Source: Saprospiraceae bacterium
GTDB taxonomy: Bacteria > Bacteroidota > Bacteroidia > Chitinophagales > Saprospiraceae
Length of the DNA stretch: 64,000 nucleotides
Reading direction: 5' to 3'
Assembly: GCA_020629315.1 (NCBI GenBank)
Contig: JAHDDO010000007.1
Location: 48,453 to 112,452 of the forward strand
Below the pieces are notes generated by a model. That model was not told where the DNA came from. It searched no databases and worked only from the letters and a program-made list of their open reading frames with translations. How positions within the stretch are numbered: the first letter of the stretch is position 1; every line of letters starts with the position of its first letter. Positions 37,136 to 46,846 of the stretch are shown here, piece after piece. Both the position numbers and the translations under genes were made by a program.

Positions 37136-39954
37136 AAGACGATCAGTTTATACATGTTATAGGTGCAAGGGAAAACAACCTAAAAGATATAGATGTAAAG
37201 ATCCCAAAGAACAAGCTTGTTGTTATTACGGGTCTAAGTGGTAGTGGTAAATCTTCATTGGCTTTCGATACTATTTACGCGGAAGGGCAACGTAGGTACA
37301 TGGAAACATTTTCTGCCTATGCTAGACAATTTCTAGGAAAAATGGAGCGCCCAGATGTGGACAAAGTAGAAGGTCTCAGTCCCGTAATTTCCATTGAACA
37401 AAAAACGACCGCTTGGAATCCTCGAAGTACCGTAGGTACTACAACAGAGATTTATGACTTTCTGAGATTGTTATATGCAAGAATTGGTGAAGCCTATTCC
37501 CATGTAAATGGGAATAAAATGGTAAAGTATAGTGAGGTTCAAATCATCGACAAAATCCTAGAGGACTATACTTCTCGAAAAATTGCGATCCTTGCACCAG
37601 TAGTAAGAGGTAGAAAGGGACACTATAGAGAGCTATTCGAACAAACACGAAAAAAAGGGTATTCTAAGGTGCGGGTAGACGGAGAAATAATTGACTTGAA
37701 ACCAGGATTGAAATTGGACCGCTATAAAACACACGATATTGAGATTGTTATCGATCGAATAAAGGTAGATGCGGAAAAAAGAGATCGATTAGCCGAATCT
37801 GTACGGATAGCTCTTAAATCTGGGCACTCCTTCTTACTCATTCTTGATGTTGATGAAAATACTTTAAAAACCTTCAGCAAACATTTAATGGACCCAGAGT
37901 CCGGAATATCATACGAAGAACCCTCTCCAAATACCTTCTCTTTCAATTCACCTTATGGTACTTGTCCAGAATGCAAAGGCTTAGGTGTAGTGAATACAGT
38001 AGATATGGAGAAAGTGATTCCAGATGACACAAAAAGCATTAATCAAGTAGGTATTGCACCATTTGGAGAAGTTCGACAAAACACAACCTTTACTCAGCTT
38101 AGGAAAATTGCTAAGTATTACAAATTTAGCTTTTCCACTCCCGTAAAAGATATTCCTGAAAAGGCGCTACAGGTGATATTGCATGGCAGTGAAAAGGATG
38201 AAGAACGGAAGTATACGTATGTGGCCCATGATTTTGTCTATGACCTCGAAAGGGAAGGTATTATTAATATGCTAGAACGTTGGTATCGAGATTCTACCTC
38301 TGAAAAAATCAGGCAATGGGCGGAAGAATTCTTATCCATTAAGACCTGCCCATCTTGTGATGGATACCGAATAAAAAAGGAAGCTAGATATTACAAGCTA
38401 GGAGAAAAGCATATAGGCGAATTAGCGCATATGGATCTTGAAACCCTAGCAGAATGGTTTGATGGTATTGATGAACATTTATCTACCAAGCAAAAAGAAA
38501 TCGCAAAAGATGTGTTGAAAGAGATTCGATTGCGATTACAATTTCTATTGAATGTTGGACTAAATTATTTGAGCTTACATAGACCTACGAGGACCTTATC
38601 TGGTGGAGAATCTCAACGAACAAGACTTGCCACTCAAATTGGGTCTCAACTTACGGGTGTTACCTATATCTTGGATGAACCTAGTATTGGTTTGCACCAA
38701 AGAGATAACCAAAAATTGATAGAAGCCCTTACGAATCTTACTCATATCGGCAACACCGTAATTGTTGTGGAACATGACAAAGATATCATGCTAGCCTCTG
38801 ACTACCTTATTGACCTTGGGCCAGGTGCCGGGGATGCTGGTGGTGCGGTTATTGATGAGGGTGTTCCTGCCAGTTTTGCAAAAGGGAAGGGCATTACTGC
38901 AAAGTACTTAAACAATGAAGCTGAAATAGCAGTGCCTAAGAAACGGAGAAAAGGAAATGGTAAAAAGTTGGTTTTAAAAGGTGCAAAAGGTAACAATTTA
39001 AAGGATGTAAACCTAAGTATACCATTAGGTGCTTTGACCTGTATAACGGGTGTTTCTGGGAGCGGAAAATCTAGCCTAATAAATGAGACCTTATATCCGA
39101 TTCTACGAAGTCATCTATATAAATCTCTAAAGCCACCACTCGAATATAAATCGATCGAAGGTTTAGACAATATAGATAAAGTTATAGAGATTGACCAAAG
39201 TCCAATAGGCCGAACACCAAGATCTAATCCAGCTACGTATACCGGTGTATTTACAGATATAAGAACGTTGTTTTCTGGTTTGCCAGAAGCTAAAATTCGT
39301 GGTTATAAGCCTGGGCGATTTTCCTTTAATGTTAAAGGAGGTCGCTGTGAAACCTGTCAAGGAGGAGGCAAGCGCACAATTGAAATGAATTTTTTGCCTG
39401 ACGTATATGTAGATTGCGAGACTTGTCAAGGCAAGCGATACAATAGAGAGACCTTAGAAATTCTTTATAAAGGAAAATCAATCTCAGATGTTTTGGATAT
39501 GCGAATTTCAGAAGCTGTACCCTTCTTTGAAAACATTCCAAAAATCTTCCGAAAATTAAAAACAATCGAAAGTGTAGGGCTCGGGTATATTACCCTAGGA
39601 CAGCAAGCTACTACATTGTCAGGAGGAGAAGCCCAACGAATAAAACTATCCGAAGAGCTTTCAAAAAAGGCAACAGGAAACACAATCTATATCTTGGATG
39701 AACCCAGTACTGGACTTCACTTCGAGGATATTAAACATCTTGTAAATGTCATTGACAAACTAGTAGAGAAGGGGAATACCGTGTTGATTATAGAGCATAA
39801 TTTAGATATCATTAAGGTGGCTGATTACATAGTGGACATTGGACCGGAAGCAGGCAGAGATGGAGGCACCATCGTTTTCCAAGGTACTCCTGAACAACTC
39901 ATCAAAAAGTCAAAAGGTCATACAGCGAAATATCTGGCTCCAGAATTAAAATAA
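37132..39954 (+). CDS. uvrA: Excinuclease ABC subunit A
   Basis: Damage-recognition ATPase of nucleotide excision repair, 940 residues. Two ABC modules are visible: Walker A GLSGSGKSS near residue 35 and GVSGSGKSS near residue 640, signature motifs LSGGESQRTRL and LSGGEAQRIKL, and Walker B TYILDEPSIGLHQRD and IYILDEPSTGLHFED. Zinc-finger cysteines are in CPECKGLG, CPSCDGY and CETCQGGG with CETCQGK. I use TTG 37132 as start, overlapping the phosphorylase stop as TTGA and giving the usual N-terminus (DQFIHVIGARENNLKDI). A start 48 bases earlier is open but would add residues not seen in the family. Confidence 0.95.
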   Translation: MKDDQFIHVIGARENNLKDIDVKIPKNKLVVITGLSGSGKSSLAFDTIYAEGQRRYMETFSAYARQFLGKMERPDVDKVEGLSPVISIEQKTTAWNPRSTVGTTTEIYDFLRLLYARIGEAYSHVNGNKMVKYSEVQIIDKILEDYTSRKIAILAPVVRGRKGHYRELFEQTRKKGYSKVRVDGEIIDLKPGLKLDRYKTHDIEIVIDRIKVDAEKRDRLAESVRIALKSGHSFLLILDVDENTLKTFSKHLMDPESGISYEEPSPNTFSFNSPYGTCPECKGLGVVNTVDMEKVIPDDTKSINQVGIAPFGEVRQNTTFTQLRKIAKYYKFSFSTPVKDIPEKALQVILHGSEKDEERKYTYVAHDFVYDLEREGIINMLERWYRDSTSEKIRQWAEEFLSIKTCPSCDGYRIKKEARYYKLGEKHIGELAHMDLETLAEWFDGIDEHLSTKQKEIAKDVLKEIRLRLQFLLNVGLNYLSLHRPTRTLSGGESQRTRLATQIGSQLTGVTYILDEPSIGLHQRDNQKLIEALTNLTHIGNTVIVVEHDKDIMLASDYLIDLGPGAGDAGGAVIDEGVPASFAKGKGITAKYLNNEAEIAVPKKRRKGNGKKLVLKGAKGNNLKDVNLSIPLGALTCITGVSGSGKSSLINETLYPILRSHLYKSLKPPLEYKSIEGLDNIDKVIEIDQSPIGRTPRSNPATYTGVFTDIRTLFSGLPEAKIRGYKPGRFSFNVKGGRCETCQGGGKRTIEMNFLPDVYVDCETCQGKRYNRETLEILYKGKSISDVLDMRISEAVPFFENIPKIFRKLKTIESVGLGYITLGQQATTLSGGEAQRIKLSEELSKKATGNTIYILDEPSTGLHFEDIKHLVNVIDKLVEKGNTVLIIEHNLDIIKVADYIVDIGPEAGRDGGTIVFQGTPEQLIKKSKGHTAKYLAPELK

Positions 39955-39958
39955 AAAA

Positions 39959-39982
39959 ACCGTACCAAGGGCTTGATACGGT
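39959..39982. terminator. Hairpin after uvrA, weak terminator
   Basis: ACCGTA (39959-39964) pairs with TACGGT (39977-39982), with CAAG/CTTG continuing the stem after a mismatch, 4 bases past the uvrA stop. A run of seven A precedes it but no T tract follows on the plus strand, so it is a poor terminator in that direction. Confidence 0.4.
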
Positions 39983-40149
39983 CACTAAGCTTTTAAAGAA
40001 CCTTTGATAGGCAAAACTCAATCTCAGCAATAGAGGTGCAAAAGTTGTGCCACTCTCCTAATTTCATACCGCATCTTAGGTAGTTAAAACATATACAATT
40101 ATGGGTATTTGAACTACTTTGGCTATAATTAACTACACACCAAGAAATA

Positions 40150-40180
40150 TTTGCAAATACATGGAAAGGTAGTACCTTTG
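40150..40180 (+). promoter_or_regulatory. Full housekeeping promoter of the PPIase gene
   Basis: TTTG at 40150-40153, a 19-base spacer, and TACCTTTG at 40173-40180: a complete match to the Bacteroidota consensus. Transcription would begin near 40186, after the open in-frame TTG at 40151, so ATG 40226 is the real start of the gene. Confidence 0.75.
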
Positions 40181-40225
40181 CAGGTCTTTGAAATAGCCTA
40201 TTTTTTCAATAAATACGAGCAAGGA

Positions 40226-42343
40226 ATGGCAATTATAGGAAAGATCCGTAGAAATTTTTGGTTTGTTTTAATCCTTTTGGGACTAGCACTAGCCGCATTC
40301 ATATTAATGGATATGACATCCGCCGGTAATAGAGGTGGCGGAGCTACTAGTCTCAACATGGGAGAGATCAATGGAAAACAAATCGATTACAGAGATTTTC
40401 AAAAAACGGAACAATCATACTATCGATCAAATACATCTGATACCTATACTAAGCGAAAAGCGATTTGGGATTTTTATGTAGAGAAGAACTTAATCGAAGA
40501 AGAAGCAGGGAGTTTAGGATTGCATGTAAGCGAAGAAGAATTGAATGAACTACAATTCGGACAAAACCTAAGCCCGATAGTTCAGCAAAACTGGAGAAAC
40601 CCTCAAACTGGACAAATAGACAGAGCACAGCTCAATTCTTTCAAAACGGCTATCGATAATGGCGATGACCTTAACCCAACATTCGAATCATACTGGGACG
40701 AACAGCAAAAGCAGATTGTAAAAGATAGGTTACAAACTAAACTGAGCAATATCGTTTCAAAAGGGATCTACATGCCAAAATGGATGGCTCAGGAAAGCTA
40801 CAAGGAAGACAATACAAAAGTTGATTTCAGTTTTGTAAAGATTCCATTTGACAAGATTAACAAAGAAGTCGAGGTTACAGATGCTGCTATAAAAAGCTAT
40901 TTACAAGAGAATAAGGCTAGATTCACCAATGATGAAGAAACAAGAATACTTGAATATTTAGTCTATGATGTAGTGCCTTCTTCTGTTGATACAGCTGATC
41001 AATTGCAAGCAGCTAGAGATTTAGCAGCTGGATTTAGAGCTTCAAAAGACGATTCGTTATATGCTGTAAATAACGGTGGCGGATTCGCGAACTTTTATTT
41101 TGGAGAAGCACAGCTACCTGCTGTTGCTAAAGATTCGATAAAGGCTATGAAAGTAGGCAGTGTATATGGTCCTTACTTCGACAATAATACTTACTCTATT
41201 TTAAAGTTGGTTGATAAAAGGCAAGTGCCAGATACCGTAGCTGCACGTCATATCTTACGTTCGGCCGAGCCTACAAATAAAACTCAATTAGCGGCAGCTA
41301 GAAGTTTTGCCGATTCATTAGTGAATCTACTAGAAAGAGGCGTTGCTTCTTTTGATTCTCTTGCCATAAAGCATAGTGAAGATCCAGGTTCAGCACCTAA
41401 GGGTGGTGATTTGGGTGAGTTCACACAAGGTCGAATGGTACCAGAATTTAACGAAGTTTGTTTCGTTTCAGGAACTACAGGTAACTATTATACCGTAACA
41501 TCTCAATTCGGTGTCCATATCATCGAGATATTGAATAAGAAATTTACGAATAGAGATCCCAAATATAAGATTGCCACTATTGCTAAGACTATAGTACCAT
41601 CGGAAACGACACAAAACGAATACTATGATAAAGTTGCGGATCTAGTTAGTGAGCACAGAGATATAAATAGCATGAAAACGGCACTAGGTGCAGAAAGTTC
41701 TAATTTCGAAAGTTCCAATGGTATAAAAAGAAATGATTTTACAGTCGGGGCTTTAGGTACAGGGCAATCTTCCAGAGATATTATCAGATGGGCATTTGAT
41801 GAAAGTACAGAGGTTGGAGATATAGCACCTGATGTATTCACTTACGATGACCCGGTAAATTACTTTACTAATAAATACGTAATTGCTTCTTTACGCTCGA
41901 TTGAGCCAGAAGGTCTTATGAGTGCAGCAGCGGGAAGAAATGTTGTTGAGTTAGCCGTGGCTAATAAAATGAAAGCTGAAGCCTTAGCATCAGAATTAAA
42001 TATTAGTTCCTTAGAAGAATTGGCTAGTCAATATGAACTAGAAGTCCAAGAGGCGGCTGATGTATCTATAAAAGGTGGGTTTATTCCTGGTGCAGGAAAC
42101 GAACCAGATGTTATTGCCACTGCATTTAGCATTCCTGAACAAAGTATTTCTAAACCTATTGTTGGATCAAGTGGTCTTTTTGTTGTAAAAACGAGAAGTA
42201 AGACCGAGTCCAATGAAGCGTCAAATCTTCCATTTGTTATGAAGAATGCGGTAGATGCAACTAGATCTGCTGTTGGGTTCAAATTAATGGAATCACTTAA
42301 GAAATCAGCTAATATTGTAGATGACAGATCTACGTACTATTAG
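40226..42343 (+). CDS. Membrane-anchored peptidylprolyl isomerase, SurA/PpiD type
   Basis: Periplasmic folding factor of 705 residues anchored by one N-terminal membrane helix (FWFVLILLGLALAAFILMDM, residues 11-30). A SurA_N-like chaperone region follows (residues 40-220), then a parvulin rotamase domain around residues 335-440 (ARHILRSAEP, SEDPGSAPKGGDLGEFTQGRMV in part, FGVHIIEI). A second, degenerate parvulin-like region covers residues 510-660. This is the PpiD layout used for outer-membrane and secreted protein folding. ATG 40226 has AAGGA directly upstream. A strong terminator follows, so probably a single-gene unit. Confidence 0.9.
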   Translation: MAIIGKIRRNFWFVLILLGLALAAFILMDMTSAGNRGGGATSLNMGEINGKQIDYRDFQKTEQSYYRSNTSDTYTKRKAIWDFYVEKNLIEEEAGSLGLHVSEEELNELQFGQNLSPIVQQNWRNPQTGQIDRAQLNSFKTAIDNGDDLNPTFESYWDEQQKQIVKDRLQTKLSNIVSKGIYMPKWMAQESYKEDNTKVDFSFVKIPFDKINKEVEVTDAAIKSYLQENKARFTNDEETRILEYLVYDVVPSSVDTADQLQAARDLAAGFRASKDDSLYAVNNGGGFANFYFGEAQLPAVAKDSIKAMKVGSVYGPYFDNNTYSILKLVDKRQVPDTVAARHILRSAEPTNKTQLAAARSFADSLVNLLERGVASFDSLAIKHSEDPGSAPKGGDLGEFTQGRMVPEFNEVCFVSGTTGNYYTVTSQFGVHIIEILNKKFTNRDPKYKIATIAKTIVPSETTQNEYYDKVADLVSEHRDINSMKTALGAESSNFESSNGIKRNDFTVGALGTGQSSRDIIRWAFDESTEVGDIAPDVFTYDDPVNYFTNKYVIASLRSIEPEGLMSAAAGRNVVELAVANKMKAEALASELNISSLEELASQYELEVQEAADVSIKGGFIPGAGNEPDVIATAFSIPEQSISKPIVGSSGLFVVKTRSKTESNEASNLPFVMKNAVDATRSAVGFKLMESLKKSANIVDDRSTYY

Positions 42344-42360
42344 TAGAAGAATACATTGAA

Positions 42361-42396
42361 AAAAAAGTCAGCCTGAATTACAGGCTGACTTTTTTT
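42361..42396 (+). terminator. Strong rho-independent terminator
   Basis: GTCAGCCTG at 42367-42375, loop AATTA, CAGGCTGAC at 42381-42389, flanked by A6 and T7. Perfect 9-bp stem, usable in both directions; ends the PPIase transcript. Confidence 0.9.
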
Positions 42397-42456
42397 ATGC
42401 CCTTCAGGTAATGATTATCTATTCCCTTCGTTTAACTTGTATCCTTATTTAAAACC

Positions 42457-43095
42457 ATGAATATCACACGTTTCCTTCTATTCATTTTCATTTGTGTCTC
42501 ATGTGGCCAACAAAATTTTATTGAGGTTAAAGATGAGTCTGGTTTATTGAAACAGAAATACCAAACCAATAAAGAAGGCGTAAAGCATGGAGTCGCCTTT
42601 GAGTACTTTGATACTGGCGAACTCCAAATAGAAGAAAATTACAAAAACGGCATATTGCATGGGCCACGAAAGATATTGTTCAAAAATGGCAATACCGAAA
42701 TTGAAGAAATGTATGAAGAAGGAGTAATCAAGGGCGATTATCGTGTTTTCTATGAAAATGGTCAACTAAACATTAAAGCGAATTATAAAGAAGGTAAAAT
42801 GGAAGGTTTGCTTATCCGATACTTCGAATCTGGCAGCATCATGGAAGAAGTGAATATGAAAGACAATGAAGAAAATGGTCCTTTTAAGGAGTACTATGAA
42901 AATGGACAGGTGCAATGGGAAGGAGTCTACCTTAATGGCGAAAATGAATTTGGTGAGTTGAAACAATACGACGAAAAAGGCACTTTAATAAAGAAAATGA
43001 TGTGTGATAGTTTCGCCGTTTGTCAGACTATTTGGGACATTGAAAGAGGTGATATTACACCACAGAAAATTGATATTACCCATGAGAAAAAATAG
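42457..43095 (+). CDS. MORN-type repeat lipoprotein (YwqK-like)
   Basis: A 212-residue lipoprotein: signal with lipobox at residues 1-16 (FIFICVSC). The body is made of about six MORN variant repeats of 22-24 residues with the pattern G-x-x-x-EYFDTGELQIEENYKNG; examples are GPRKILFKNGNTEIEEMYEEG, in part, and YRVFYENGQLNIKANYKEG. Such repeats are often labelled toxin-antitoxin YwqK antitoxin in databases, but here the lipoprotein signal and lack of a toxin gene argue against that. It overlaps porQ by 14 bases, so it may belong to surface or secretion functions. Confidence 0.82.
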   Translation: MNITRFLLFIFICVSCGQQNFIEVKDESGLLKQKYQTNKEGVKHGVAFEYFDTGELQIEENYKNGILHGPRKILFKNGNTEIEEMYEEGVIKGDYRVFYENGQLNIKANYKEGKMEGLLIRYFESGSIMEEVNMKDNEENGPFKEYYENGQVQWEGVYLNGENEFGELKQYDEKGTLIKKMMCDSFAVCQTIWDIERGDITPQKIDITHEKK

Positions 43096-44137
43096 GGGGA
43101 TCCATCTGTTTCTATTCTGCATTATAGCTTGTCAGCTTCAGGCACAATTAGGCCCTAGCCAGGTCTTTGATTTCGCTTTACTTCCCTCAAGCGCCCGAGT
43201 AACAGCGATGGGAGGCTCACTTATTTCTGTTCAAGATGATGATGTCAGCTTAGCACAGCAAAATCCAGCCACATTAAATAAATTATCTAAATATGCGCTG
43301 AGTATAAATCATGATTTCCATTTTGCGGGTATCCGATATGGATATACTGGTGGGGGCTTTCATTTTGATAGTTTGGGACTCAGTCTTCATGTTGCCGCCC
43401 ATTACGTAAACTATGGCGATTTTGTACGGGCAGATATCTTTGGAAATGAACAAGGGAGCTTTACCGCTTCTGAAACAGCCTTTATCATTGGTGCAGCAAA
43501 ACAACTTAATGAACGTATAAGCATTGGTGTCAATCTTAAAGGGCTGAACGCAAGCTATGATACTTTTGGCTCTTTTGGCCTTGCAGCAGATATAGGTGCG
43601 CATTATAATAACCCAGACAAAAACTATAGTATTGCTGCCGTTATCAGGAACATAGGCGTTCAGTTGGATCCTTTCGATGAATTAGAAGAACGCATACGGC
43701 ACGATGTACAGATTGGCTTTTCTAAGCGTCTACGCTATCTTCCTTTTAGGTATAGTATTATTGCTCATAACCTACAACAATGGAATATAAGGTATAAGGA
43801 CCCCAATGATATCGTTACTGATCTCGAAGGAAATATCGAAGAAGAAAATCCTTGGATAGCAGGTACTGATAATTTCTTTAGACATATCATCATCAATGGT
43901 GAATTCTTATTAGGTAAAGCCGAAAATCTTCGATTGCGGTTTGGTTACAATCACTTAAGAAAACAGGAACTTTCAGTCCTATCTTTGCGAAGTTTAGCTG
44001 GTTTTTCGTTTGGCTTTGGGATTAGCGTGAAAAAGATTCGATTAGATTATGGCTTAGGTCTTTATCACCTAGAAGGGGGTAGTCACCATTTTGGCTTGCG
44101 CATGAATCTTGCTGATATGTTTTTTCGCCGCGTTTAA
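43082..44137 (+). CDS. porQ: Type IX secretion system protein PorQ
   Basis: Outer-membrane beta-barrel protein of 351 residues. In Porphyromonas PorQ works with the type IX attachment complex (PorU, PorV, PorZ). Start ATG 43082 gives a signal peptide (GIHLFLFCIIACQLQAQ). The N-terminal family pattern is VFDFALLPSSARVTAMGGSL, then DDDVSLAQQNPATL, followed by regular amphipathic strands ending in GLRMNLADMFFRRV. It explains how the sorting-domain proteins elsewhere in the window are exported. Overlaps the MORN lipoprotein gene by 14 bases. Confidence 0.9.
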   Translation: MRKNRGIHLFLFCIIACQLQAQLGPSQVFDFALLPSSARVTAMGGSLISVQDDDVSLAQQNPATLNKLSKYALSINHDFHFAGIRYGYTGGGFHFDSLGLSLHVAAHYVNYGDFVRADIFGNEQGSFTASETAFIIGAAKQLNERISIGVNLKGLNASYDTFGSFGLAADIGAHYNNPDKNYSIAAVIRNIGVQLDPFDELEERIRHDVQIGFSKRLRYLPFRYSIIAHNLQQWNIRYKDPNDIVTDLEGNIEEENPWIAGTDNFFRHIIINGEFLLGKAENLRLRFGYNHLRKQELSVLSLRSLAGFSFGFGISVKKIRLDYGLGLYHLEGGSHHFGLRMNLADMFFRRV

Positions 44138-44150
44138 ATTAAAAAAGAAC

Positions 44151-44158
44151 TAAGTTTG
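44151..44158 (+). promoter_or_regulatory. Promoter -7 element of the PLP decarboxylase gene
   Basis: TAAGTTTG, exact TAnnTTTG, 13 bases past the porQ stop and 25 bases before the ATG. No clear -33 TTTG; a TTTA lies 16 bases upstream. Confidence 0.45.
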
Positions 44159-44183
44159 CGGCTTCATACTACAAAATCTACAG

Positions 44184-45560
44184 ATGAAATTTGAATTGGA
44201 TGTATTTAGGCAAATAACGGATGCGTTATTAGCTGATGAAAAGAAAAACCCAGTGGTTCCACCAATCAGTCCGGACCAAATTTTATCTATACTAGATCTT
44301 GAGTTATCACAGCAAGGTATTACAGATGAAGAATTTGTCAATGCATTACAGGAACTCATATTAAAGTCACCTCGTACAACAACAAGCGGATTTTTTAATC
44401 AACTCTTTGGTGGCCGTAATGCGAGAGCTACCTTAGGAGATCTATTGGCTGTAGTTATGAATAATGCCATGCATACCTATAAAGTCTCAGGACCTATGGT
44501 AGAGGTCGAAAAGGTAATGGTCAGGCATATATGCTCTTTACTCAATTACGATGCTACCGCATGCGGAGGAACGATTGCATCAGGGGGTTCACTAACAAAC
44601 CTTATGGCTATGCTCATGGCCAGGGACAAAAAAATAAAGTCTGCAAAATTTGAAGGGGTTACTCAAAAAATGATCGCATACACATCCGAAGAATCCCACT
44701 ACTCTATATCAAAAAATGCAGCCATATTGGGCATTGGACGAGATCAAGTAAGATATATAGAAACAAACGATAAAGGTGAAATGCTTGCTAGCGCTTTGGA
44801 TAAGGCGATCCAAAATGATATAGACCAAGGATTTAATCCATTTTTTGTAAATGCAACGGCTGGCACCACAGTAATGGGTGCCTTCGATCCTATCGATGAA
44901 ATTGCAGAAGTAAGTCAAAAATATAATCTGTGGCTTCATGTGGATGGTGCCTATTGCGGCTCAGTCATCTTAAGTAAAAACTATTCTTTCTTAGTTAAGG
45001 GGCATGAAAAAACAGATTCTTTCAGTTTGAACGCACACAAAATGCTGGGCACACCCTTAACCTCCTCTTTTATATTGGTTAAGGACAAAAAGGACTTATA
45101 CTACTCATTGGATAATGATGCCAATTATTTGTTCCAAATGAATGAGGATGAATACAATCTTGGCAAGGTATCCTTACAGTGCGGTCGAAGGAATGACGGC
45201 TTAAAAGTCTGGACCCTTTGGAAATCTGTAGGGCATGAAGGCATACAACAAATTGTCGATCATCAGTTTCATCTGGCCAAGCTAGGAAGAGATTATGTAA
45301 AAAATCATCCTGATTATACTTTATACAGCAATGAAAATACCTTAAGTATTTGCTTCAATTATAAAGATATTCCAGCGCAAGATATTTGTAAGGCTCTGTA
45401 TGAAGATGCAGCCTTAATGGTGGGGTATGGTAGCTTTAAGGGTACCACTTTTGTTCGATTGATCTCTATTAACTATGGCAATAGTGATGAACAAATTCTC
45501 AACTTCTTTAAGAAATTGGAGAGCTTCGTCGAAGAGAAATACCTTATAGAAATGACATAA
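44184..45560 (+). CDS. PLP-dependent group II decarboxylase (glutamate/aspartate/cysteine-sulfinate type)
   Basis: Decarboxylates an acidic amino acid using pyridoxal phosphate. It has 458 residues. Seen: the family start with TTTSGFFNQLFGG, GTIASGGSLTNLMAMLMARD, SEESHYSISKNAAILGIG, NATAGTTVMGAFDPIDEIAE, the PLP-binding Asp and stacking region LWLHVDGAYCGSVILS, and the Schiff-base Lys in SFSLNAHKMLGTPL near residue 290. The later stretch YLFQMNEDEYNLGKVSLQCGRRNDGLKVW, in part, is closest by eye to cysteine-sulfinate and glutamate decarboxylases. The exact substrate is not decided. Own promoter and terminator, so probably a single-gene unit. Confidence 0.85.
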   Translation: MKFELDVFRQITDALLADEKKNPVVPPISPDQILSILDLELSQQGITDEEFVNALQELILKSPRTTTSGFFNQLFGGRNARATLGDLLAVVMNNAMHTYKVSGPMVEVEKVMVRHICSLLNYDATACGGTIASGGSLTNLMAMLMARDKKIKSAKFEGVTQKMIAYTSEESHYSISKNAAILGIGRDQVRYIETNDKGEMLASALDKAIQNDIDQGFNPFFVNATAGTTVMGAFDPIDEIAEVSQKYNLWLHVDGAYCGSVILSKNYSFLVKGHEKTDSFSLNAHKMLGTPLTSSFILVKDKKDLYYSLDNDANYLFQMNEDEYNLGKVSLQCGRRNDGLKVWTLWKSVGHEGIQQIVDHQFHLAKLGRDYVKNHPDYTLYSNENTLSICFNYKDIPAQDICKALYEDAALMVGYGSFKGTTFVRLISINYGNSDEQILNFFKKLESFVEEKYLIEMT

Positions 45561-45593
45561 AAAAAAGTCGACATTGAACATGTCGACTTTTTT
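45559..45593. terminator. Bidirectional terminator between convergent genes
   Basis: AAGTCGACAT (45565-45574), loop TGAAC, ATGTCGACTT (45580-45589), flanked by A-rich and T-rich tracts. It serves the decarboxylase gene on the plus strand and the thioredoxin-like gene on the minus strand, which ends at 45617. Confidence 0.9.
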
Positions 45594-45616
45594 GTTGTGA
45601 AGTAACCTATCTTTTA

Positions 45617-46138
45617 TTATCCCTTATTTTCAGGATCGTAATCTTTTTCTCGTTTTGCGATCATCTTATCTACCGCTCCAGTAAACTGGCTAGAGTTTTT
45701 AGCATAACCAGTTGATCCATGGGCACTAATTTGAAACCTTCCTTTATCATCTTTATCCAGGTCAAATACCCAAATAGTAGGATATCCTCTTACACTGAAC
45801 GCACGCTGAAGACCTGCATTTTGTTTTCTTATTTCATCCGGCAATGTCTTTCTTCTTGGAAAATCAAGCTCCAACAATATTACATTCTCATCTGCCCAAT
45901 TTTTAAAATCATCATGGATAAAAACGTCCCTTGTCAATTTCTTACACCATCCGCACCAATCACTACCTGTGAAGTTTGCTAATATGGGTTTTCCCGTTTC
46001 TTTAGATAAAGCATACGCTTCGTCTACATTTACCAACCAACCGTCATTCTCTGCTTTATAGGCTTCTTGCCCATGTACAGCCATTGTACAGCCCAATAAA
46101 AAAACCATAATTACTGAAGTGATTGATATTCGTCGCAT
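45617..46138 (-). CDS. Exported thioredoxin-family protein
   Basis: A 173-residue protein. Start 46138 gives a signal (MRRISITSVIMVFLLGCTMA); the LLGC could be a lipobox. The thioredoxin fold has the active site DWCGWCKKL near residue 60, the cis-Pro region RGYPTIWVFD near residue 115, and the context KPILANFTGSDWCGWC that is typical of DUF255/YyaL-like periplasmic thioredoxins. It probably reduces or forms disulfides of exported proteins. Two earlier in-frame ATG codons (46162 and 46153) would spoil the signal peptide. Confidence 0.85.
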   Translation of the reverse strand: MRRISITSVIMVFLLGCTMAVHGQEAYKAENDGWLVNVDEAYALSKETGKPILANFTGSDWCGWCKKLTRDVFIHDDFKNWADENVILLELDFPRRKTLPDEIRKQNAGLQRAFSVRGYPTIWVFDLDKDDKGRFQISAHGSTGYAKNSSQFTGAVDKMIAKREKDYDPENKG

Positions 46139-46350
46139 AAGTCTAATGTGCATTTTATACAATTTGATAACACAAATATCAGACTTATAATCTGCAATTA
46201 TGTTATAGTTTGGTTAATAATAGTTGGCGAAAATTTATAGCCACGCATTTGCAAGCTAGAGGACATTTTGGAAGGATGATTAATTCGGCATTATTTTAGA
46301 CGCCAATACTAGTGTGTCCTAGGCACATATAGTACGTCTAAACTCCTACA

Positions 46351-46842
46351 TTGATTAACGTAAAAGAAATATGGATAGGTGAGAAAGTACGTGTTATTTC
46401 CTCTGGAAGAATAGGTACCTATGAAGGTATTTCCAAAAAAAAAGGAAAGATCAGGGTGCGTTCTGGTGATAAGATTTACATCGCTTCTGCAAAAAATGTA
46501 GAGCTATATAATGAAGTAGATCAAAACGATTTGAACCTAGAAGAGGAAGAGCTTACTCAAGTTCAAGATATTCCTTCCGAACTGGACCTACATATTAATG
46601 TTTTGGCCCCGCATTTAGAGCATGCGAATCCTATTCAAATTTTAGATTTCCAAATTAGAAAAGCAAAGGAGTTTCTCGCACTAGCGTATGAGAAAAGAAA
46701 ATATTCTGTAACCCTAATCCACGGTAAAGGAACCGGTCAGCTTCGTAATGAAGTCCTACATCTACTAAAAGAAAATCCGACTGTCCAATTTTATAAGGAA
46801 GTAAATAATGGAGGCGCTCAAGAAGTCCTTTTCAATTATTAA
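46351..46842 (+). CDS. Smr (MutS2 C-terminal-type) domain protein
   Basis: A 163-residue cytosolic protein. The first 65 residues are a small beta domain (KVRVISSGRIGTYEGISKKKGKIRV, in part), and the rest is an Smr domain with LDLHINVL, the helix KAKEFLALAYEKRKYSVTLI in part, and the hallmark HGKGTGQLRNEV. Smr domains bind or nick structured nucleic acids, but this stand-alone form has no known target. Only TTG 46351 is available as start because an in-frame stop lies 12 bases upstream. The 212 bases before it hold no other clear feature. Confidence 0.82.
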   Translation: MINVKEIWIGEKVRVISSGRIGTYEGISKKKGKIRVRSGDKIYIASAKNVELYNEVDQNDLNLEEEELTQVQDIPSELDLHINVLAPHLEHANPIQILDFQIRKAKEFLALAYEKRKYSVTLIHGKGTGQLRNEVLHLLKENPTVQFYKEVNNGGAQEVLFNY

Positions 46843-46846
46843 TACC

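Noticed and set aside
42457..43095. Antitoxin of a toxin-antitoxin pair (YwqK label of MORN-repeat proteins)
   Set aside because: The protein has a lipoprotein signal and no toxin-like neighbour; the next gene is porQ.
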